A stretch of 5,930 bases of DNA, from NCBI GenBank assembly GCA_038227045.1, contig JBBRQD010000211.1, positions 1-5,930 on the forward strand, read 5' to 3'. This document shows, piece by piece, positions 1 through 4,100 of the stretch. Every line of letters begins with the position of its first letter. The first letter of the stretch is position 1. The position numbers were made by a program, and so were the translations under genes. This DNA is from JANXLS01 sp038227045. GTDB lineage: Bacteria > Planctomycetota > SZUA-567 > H5-PLA8. The notes beneath the pieces are model-generated. The model saw only the letters and a program-made list of their open reading frames with translations, was not told the DNA's origin and searched no databases.

Positions 1-76
1 CACCGTCACATTGATGGAAGACATCCTCCCCGAAATTCCGCCCATCCCAATTCCTGAATACTTCCCCAGCCGGTAA
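1..76 (+). CDS. possible 3' end of an unidentified gene (partial)
   Basis: The frame starting at base 2 is open from the window edge to a TAA at 74-76 and would encode a proline-rich tail ending PEIPPIPIPEYFPSR. Codon third positions are mostly C or G, as expected for coding DNA here, but 24 codons are too few to prove it or name a product. The opposite strand also has an open frame running off the left edge (ATG near 46 on the minus strand, with an AGGA 6 bases before it), which could instead be the start of a divergent gene. I slightly favour the + strand reading. Confidence 0.33.
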   Translation, partial: TVTLMEDILPEIPPIPIPEYFPSR

Positions 77-358
77 TCATTCCCGGATACCGGTGCGGTG
101 CGCCTACATTACATTGACATGTACTTCACCGGAGCATTACACAGAACGAGTGGAAAGTGAATAGGGCGAAGATGAATTTCATAGAGCTCCGGAACCGAAG
201 CGAGATCAGATTTAAGTGGCCAGAACACCCCATTCGATGTCCGCTGGTGTAACTGAAAAAACTGAGATGTGCAGACCCAGCGCAGACGGGCTCTTTCGCT
301 GAAAATTTATGTTCGCGCAATCTTCGACGGCTTAGAGAGATACGTCATTTTATTCAAA
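77..358. other. intergenic region without a supported gene
   Basis: No reading frame here has a convincing start site, protein-like composition or recognisable motif. The minus-strand frame at 126-320 (64 codons) contains a hydrophobic stretch beginning MKFIFALFTF, but its GGAG lies only 4 bases before that internal ATG and the frame ends 18 codons later. A weak bulged hairpin at 273-294 is followed on the minus strand by six T residues, but 11 bases away, so it is a poor terminator for the tRNA. I see no other structured element. Confidence 0.5.
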
Positions 359-445
359 CGGAGCGTGAGGGATTCGAACCCCCGAACGTCTTGCAACGTT
401 AATGGTTTTCAAAACCATCGCGATCGACCACTCTGCCAACGCTCC
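359..445 (-). tRNA. tRNA-Ser(UGA)
   Basis: The minus strand folds as a class II tRNA of 87 nt. It has a perfect 7-bp acceptor stem (GGAGCGT with ACGCTCC), discriminator G at 359, and a T arm GGGGG-TTCGAAT-CCCTC with one G-U pair. The anticodon stem ATGGT/ACCAT encloses the loop TTTGAAA, and the anticodon UGA falls at 411-409. The long variable arm (AACGT-TGCAAG-ACGTT) and discriminator G are hallmarks of serine acceptors. UGA reads UCA and other UCN codons. The 3' CCA is not encoded (TTT follows the discriminator), so it must be added by tRNA nucleotidyltransferase. It stands alone, divergent from the giant gene downstream. Confidence 0.97.
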
Positions 446-454
446 TGTTGCTAA

Positions 455-460
455 ATTATA
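455..460 (-). promoter_or_regulatory. candidate -10 box of the tRNA-Ser gene
   Basis: On the minus strand a perfect TATAAT lies 9 bases before the tRNA 5' end, within an alternating TA tract (455-467). This would give transcription starting only a few bases before the mature tRNA. At the usual 17-bp spacing the -35 position reads CGTTCT, a poor match to TTGACA, so the promoter call rests on the -10 box and its location alone. Confidence 0.35.
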
Positions 461-492
461 TATATAATTGACATACAAGAACGGCTATTGCC

Positions 493-528
493 GTTTACAC
501 GCTCGTCTACAAGTCTGTTTACACGAAT
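493..528. repeat. three tandem 12-bp repeats (GTYTACAMG core)
   Basis: Three copies follow each other with an exact 12-bp period: GTTTACACGCTC (493-504), GTCTACAAGTCT (505-516) and GTTTACACGAAT (517-528). Copies 1 and 3 share nine identical bases; copy 2 differs at two of those nine. ATTGCC flanks the array on both sides (487-492 and 527-532). A small hairpin (AACGGC-TATT-GCCGTT, 480-495) overlaps its left edge. The array lies just upstream of the tRNA promoter candidate. It could be a cluster of regulator binding sites or a simple tandem duplication; the function is unknown. Confidence 0.5.
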
Positions 529-1027
529 TGCCCTGCTGACGGCATTGAATTTCACCGACTCAAAATATAGGCGAAAAGAGCTGGGTAGTCAATCCGCAAT
601 ATAGATCTTGAAAAAACGTGCGGTTTTTGTTCGGGTCAAAGTGTGTGTACTTCAGAGGAGATAAGGCATGAAGTTCGCAGTAAGAGACGGAAAATGAACA
701 TTATGCCATATTTATATTTTGAATTCGTAATGCCGCATTGTATTATTATGAACAGGCGGTTAATACGAAATGAAGAATGTGTGTTAGTTATATATTAAGT
801 ATGAATTTTATGGTAATTTTTAATAATGATGATACCTCAATTCAAAGCAATAACAGGGTATATATAAAAATGCATGAGATAGAAAAATTTCTATGAAAAC
901 GGTGCGGACATATTTTTCCTGTAAGGCAAATTCAAACGAGGTGCACACATTAAAGCAGTTTAGTATGCGGAGATTTTAGCAGACGCTCTTTAGGGTTCGG
1001 TTCCGTGCAAGTTTACCGTTTAAATGC

Positions 1028-1032
1028 GAGGT
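1028..1032 (+). promoter_or_regulatory. ribosome binding site of the giant surface-protein gene
   Basis: GAGGT lies 7 bases before the ATG at 1040 and decides that start. The earlier ATG at 1024 is in a different frame and has no such site. The giant gene's own frame is closed upstream by a TAG at 977-979, leaving TTG at 1034 as the only other near start; it sits too close to the GAGGT. Confidence 0.7.
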
Positions 1033-1039
1033 CTTGCCA

Positions 1040-1135
1040 ATGCGTGTAAAGTTCCCATCCGAAAATCGCAATCTAACTGTAGCCGCGTGGATTTTTGCGT
1101 GTGCCGCGCTGACATTCATGCTGCCGTCCTTTGCC
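1040..1135 (+). other. Sec-type signal peptide of the giant protein
   Basis: Residues 1-11 carry basic residues (R2, K4, R10). A hydrophobic core follows at 12-28 (LTVAAWIFACAALTFML), then P29 and a signal peptidase I-like site S30-F31-A32 before A33. C21 sits inside the core without a lipobox arrangement near a cleavage point, so a lipoprotein signal is unlikely. The clean fit of this leader to the ATG at 1040 supports the chosen start. Confidence 0.85.
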
Positions 1136-4100
1136 GCGACCCCCTCGCAACCCATTGTGTTCACGGGTGGCTGGAATCAAGATCTGGTCGCCGAGGCTGG
1201 GAATCCCGATCCCAGCGCGACCACAACGATCGATATGGGCAGTTGGGTGTTTTACGAGATGGGACTCAACACCACAAATCACACAACCACGCAGGGGTTG
1301 CCTGTCGGTGCCCCTTCGTTCGTCAGTGCGATCAATCCCAACGTGACGTTTCAACTGCAGCCCTACACAGGCAACAATGTGGTGCGGGGCGGCGTTGGCA
1401 GCGGCATCTTGCCACTTGTTTCCCCCGCCCGCTATAAGACGCTCAGTTTTCTCAGCACTAGCCAGACTTCAAACATGACGGTTAAACTGACTTTCAACGA
1501 TTCATCGACGACCACATTTTCAAACATTTTTGTTCCCGACTGGACCCAAGATACCGCTCCCAATTCATCAATCGCCTTGACGAACATCGGCTTGGTCCAG
1601 CGAAACGACGCTGTTGGCAATCCGGGCAATCCTTACACAGGGCGGCTTAGCCTGTTCGAACAAGACATCAGCTTGACCGGAGTCGATCAGGCCAAGCAAA
1701 TTGCCTCGATCACGGTGCAAGGTACCGGCAATTTCGCCCTGTTCGCCGTGAGCGGTGAATTGTCGGTCCCCGCAATTACCAGTGTGACGGTCAACAACGC
1801 TGTTGCCGCAGGCGGAAATGTGGTGACAATCATTGGGAGTGGTCTTTTGCCTGGCGCCACGTATTCCTTTGGCACAGCCGCACCGGTGACTGCAACGACC
1901 ACCTCAACCGATGCGAAGGTCGTGACGTTGACCGTACCGGCATCGGTGCCGGCTGGATTTTTGGGCGATGTCGATCTCGTGTATACAGGCACGAACGGCA
2001 CCCTTACATTGACTAATGGCTACACCTACACCGCCACTCCGGTTGTGATCACCAGCGTCGCTCCGCCAACCGGTGCGTACAATGCGAATACGGTCATTAC
2101 GATTACGGGAAGCGGCTTTGCACCCGGCACGAATGTATTTTCTGGCACCGTGACGCTCGGAATTAATCCCTTGGGAGTTGCTCCCAGCGGCGTGCAACTG
2201 GCGACTGCTGTATCCGGCACCGACACGTCGATCACCTGTACGGTCCCGCCTCAATTGGCCAACACACTCCCCGGTCCCTATGATATTATCGTCACGGCGG
2301 ATTCGAATCCGAGCAACATTGCGCCGGTCCACGCGTTGAACGGATTCATAGGCGGCGCCTACACCTACAATGCTTTCCGCGTGCCGGAGAACGACACGAA
2401 CTTCCAGAACCTGGTTCACTACCGTTATTTTCACGATGCTCAGATTGGCCCGGTATTGCCTTTCACCGGCAATCAGGGAGCGCTAACGGATACTGCGATC
2501 CTGCCGCTGGCGTACAGCATCCCCGTGATAGCTCCGACCAAGTCGGGATTCATCAATACCATGCAATTCAACAGCAATCCGTTTTTGCCAGACGGCGTTT
2601 CCGCTCCACCCAATCCAACGGACAATTTCTCCATCGAATACGCGGGCTTCCTGAACGTTCCCGTGGACGGCGTTTATACCCTATTTACGGCTTCAGACGA
2701 TGGCACCTATTTCGTCATTGGCGACCCGAACAGCAGTGTTACCGTGGTGCGCAACAATTTCGCACAAGGCACCACGGAGCGTTTCGGGACCATCGGTTTG
2801 AAAGCGGGCCGGCATCGGTTCGTGGTACAGTACTCCGAAGGCGGCGGAGGCAACAACAATTTTGTGCGCTGGCAGGGTCCGACCTTCGCAAAAGAAGACA
2901 TTCCGCAAGGTTCGTCTGACGGCACGGCGCGCGGTTTTTATGGCGAATTGCCCATCACCGTCAGCACCGCAATTTCAAATCCTTCGGTCATGCCGGTTCT
3001 CGGCGGAAGTCCCGTGACACTGACTGGCACTAATTTCTATCCGACTGTTCTCACCCTGGTCGTCAAAGACACAAACAATTTGACGCTCGGAACATTTACC
3101 AATCCGGGAACCGCGCCCAATTTCTCCGTCGTCAATCCGACGACCATCTCCTTTACGTCCCCGGCCGACGCGGGCCGCCCCGGTGCCGCGACTGTGACAA
3201 TTACCACAGCGGGCGGCCAGACCGCCACTGTGCCCGGAGGCTTGCCAAGCGGCTTGTTCTACGACGCCGCTTCAATCTCTCTGACGTGGACCGGCAACTC
3301 TGCGCCCCAAAATTCAAACTGGAGCGATCCTAGCAACTGGGATTTGAGCCGCATTCCAGCCAATTCCGACTACGTGATTCTGACCAGCGCCGGCCAGATG
3401 CCAACTAATATGGACATCCCCAACCTCAGCCTGAATGCATTGTCCTACAGCGCGGCGGCAAGCACTTCGTTCACTGTCGCCGACAGTACGGGGACGGGAT
3501 TGAGCTTTGCGGGCGGCGGCGCAAACATAACACTTGACCCCGCTGCCGCATATCAAAGCATTAACGCCAACATTTTATTTAACGGTGTCACCGCAATTAA
3601 CGCAAATGGAGTTGGCGCGGGAAAAGGTATTGGGTTTAACGGGATACTCAGCGGTGCGGGCACACTGAATATTACTGGTGGAGGTGGAGGCGAAGTTGAC
3701 TTCTTTAACCCGGCCAATACTTACACAGGCGGCACAAGTGTTACAAATTCATTTTTGTTTGTTCAGGCAATTGCGGATGGCGGGGTTGCCAGCTCGCTAG
3801 GCGCTTCCTCCAATGCCTCGGTCAATCTACGGCTTAAAAATGCGACGCTGAGCATCCTTTCCAACGGCGCGACCGATCGCGGTATTACGTTGGACACGGG
3901 TACGGATACGATCGATACAGGCGCCAACACGGTCACCTCGAACGGAAGCCTGACGGGCCCCGGCAATCTGCGCAAGATCGGTTCGGGAACGCTGACGCTT
4001 TCCGGAAGCAACAGCTATGCGGGTTCGACGATTATCGACGTGGGCACGGTGAAATTAATTTCAACTGTTTCCACGGATTACCTGATCCCCACATCGGCCA

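Larger units (their letters stand above)
446..1039. other. long AT-rich intergenic region between tRNA-Ser and the giant surface-protein gene
   Basis: This stretch of about 590 bases separates two divergent transcription units and shows no gene of normal size. From 661 to 900 it is only about 28% GC by my count (20% at 781-840), against roughly 55% in the gene that follows. It contains the 12-bp repeats, an AAAAAC-GTGCG-GTTTTT inverted repeat (612-628), and a strong AGGAG at 656-660 leading into a 9-codon frame (668-697). A second frame of 34 codons (694-798) overlaps that by ATGA, and there is a 7-bp inverted repeat ATAGAAA-AA-TTTCTAT (879-894). Several TATA-like stretches occur (for example 861-868), but none pairs with a good -35, so I do not place a promoter for the downstream gene. 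Confidence 0.6.

Noticed and set aside
273..294. Bulged hairpin AGACCC / GGGCTCT as a tRNA terminator
   Set aside because: Six pairs with a bulge, and the T run on the minus strand (261-256) is 11 bases away rather than adjacent.
126..320. 64-codon minus-strand frame containing MKFIFALFTF
   Set aside because: No ribosome binding site at its first ATG, a cramped one at the internal ATG, and only 18 codons follow; no protein-like features beyond a short hydrophobic run.
359..445. tRNA-Ser as an integration (att) site
   Set aside because: I found no second copy of the tRNA 3' end in the window and no integrase. The 3' end faces left, where only 358 bases are available.
269..454. 61-codon + strand frame
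   Set aside because: It runs through the complement of tRNA-Ser; the stretch containing SVRDSNPRTS is the familiar false translation of a tRNA T arm.
493..528. 12-bp repeats as a CRISPR array
   Set aside because: The units are contiguous with three-base variable parts and no spacers, and no cas gene is present.
612..628. AAAAAC-GTGCG-GTTTTT hairpin as an intrinsic terminator
   Set aside because: The stem is almost all A-T and no T tract follows a GC-rich stem on either strand; there is also no clear gene to terminate.
893..979. 28-codon frame (ATG 893 to TAG 977) in phase with the giant gene
   Set aside because: No Shine-Dalgarno sequence precedes it and the peptide is nondescript. I considered it as a lost N-terminal extension, but the signal peptide at 1040 is complete by itself.
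1024..1437. 137-codon + strand frame starting at ATG 1024
   Set aside because: It is out of frame with the giant gene. The product is rich in Arg, His, Cys and Gln with no motif, and its ATG precedes the GAGGT that serves ATG 1040.
1904..2434. 176-codon minus-strand frame
   Set aside because: It is antisense to the two TIG domains, has an arginine-rich shadow composition, and no plausible start site.
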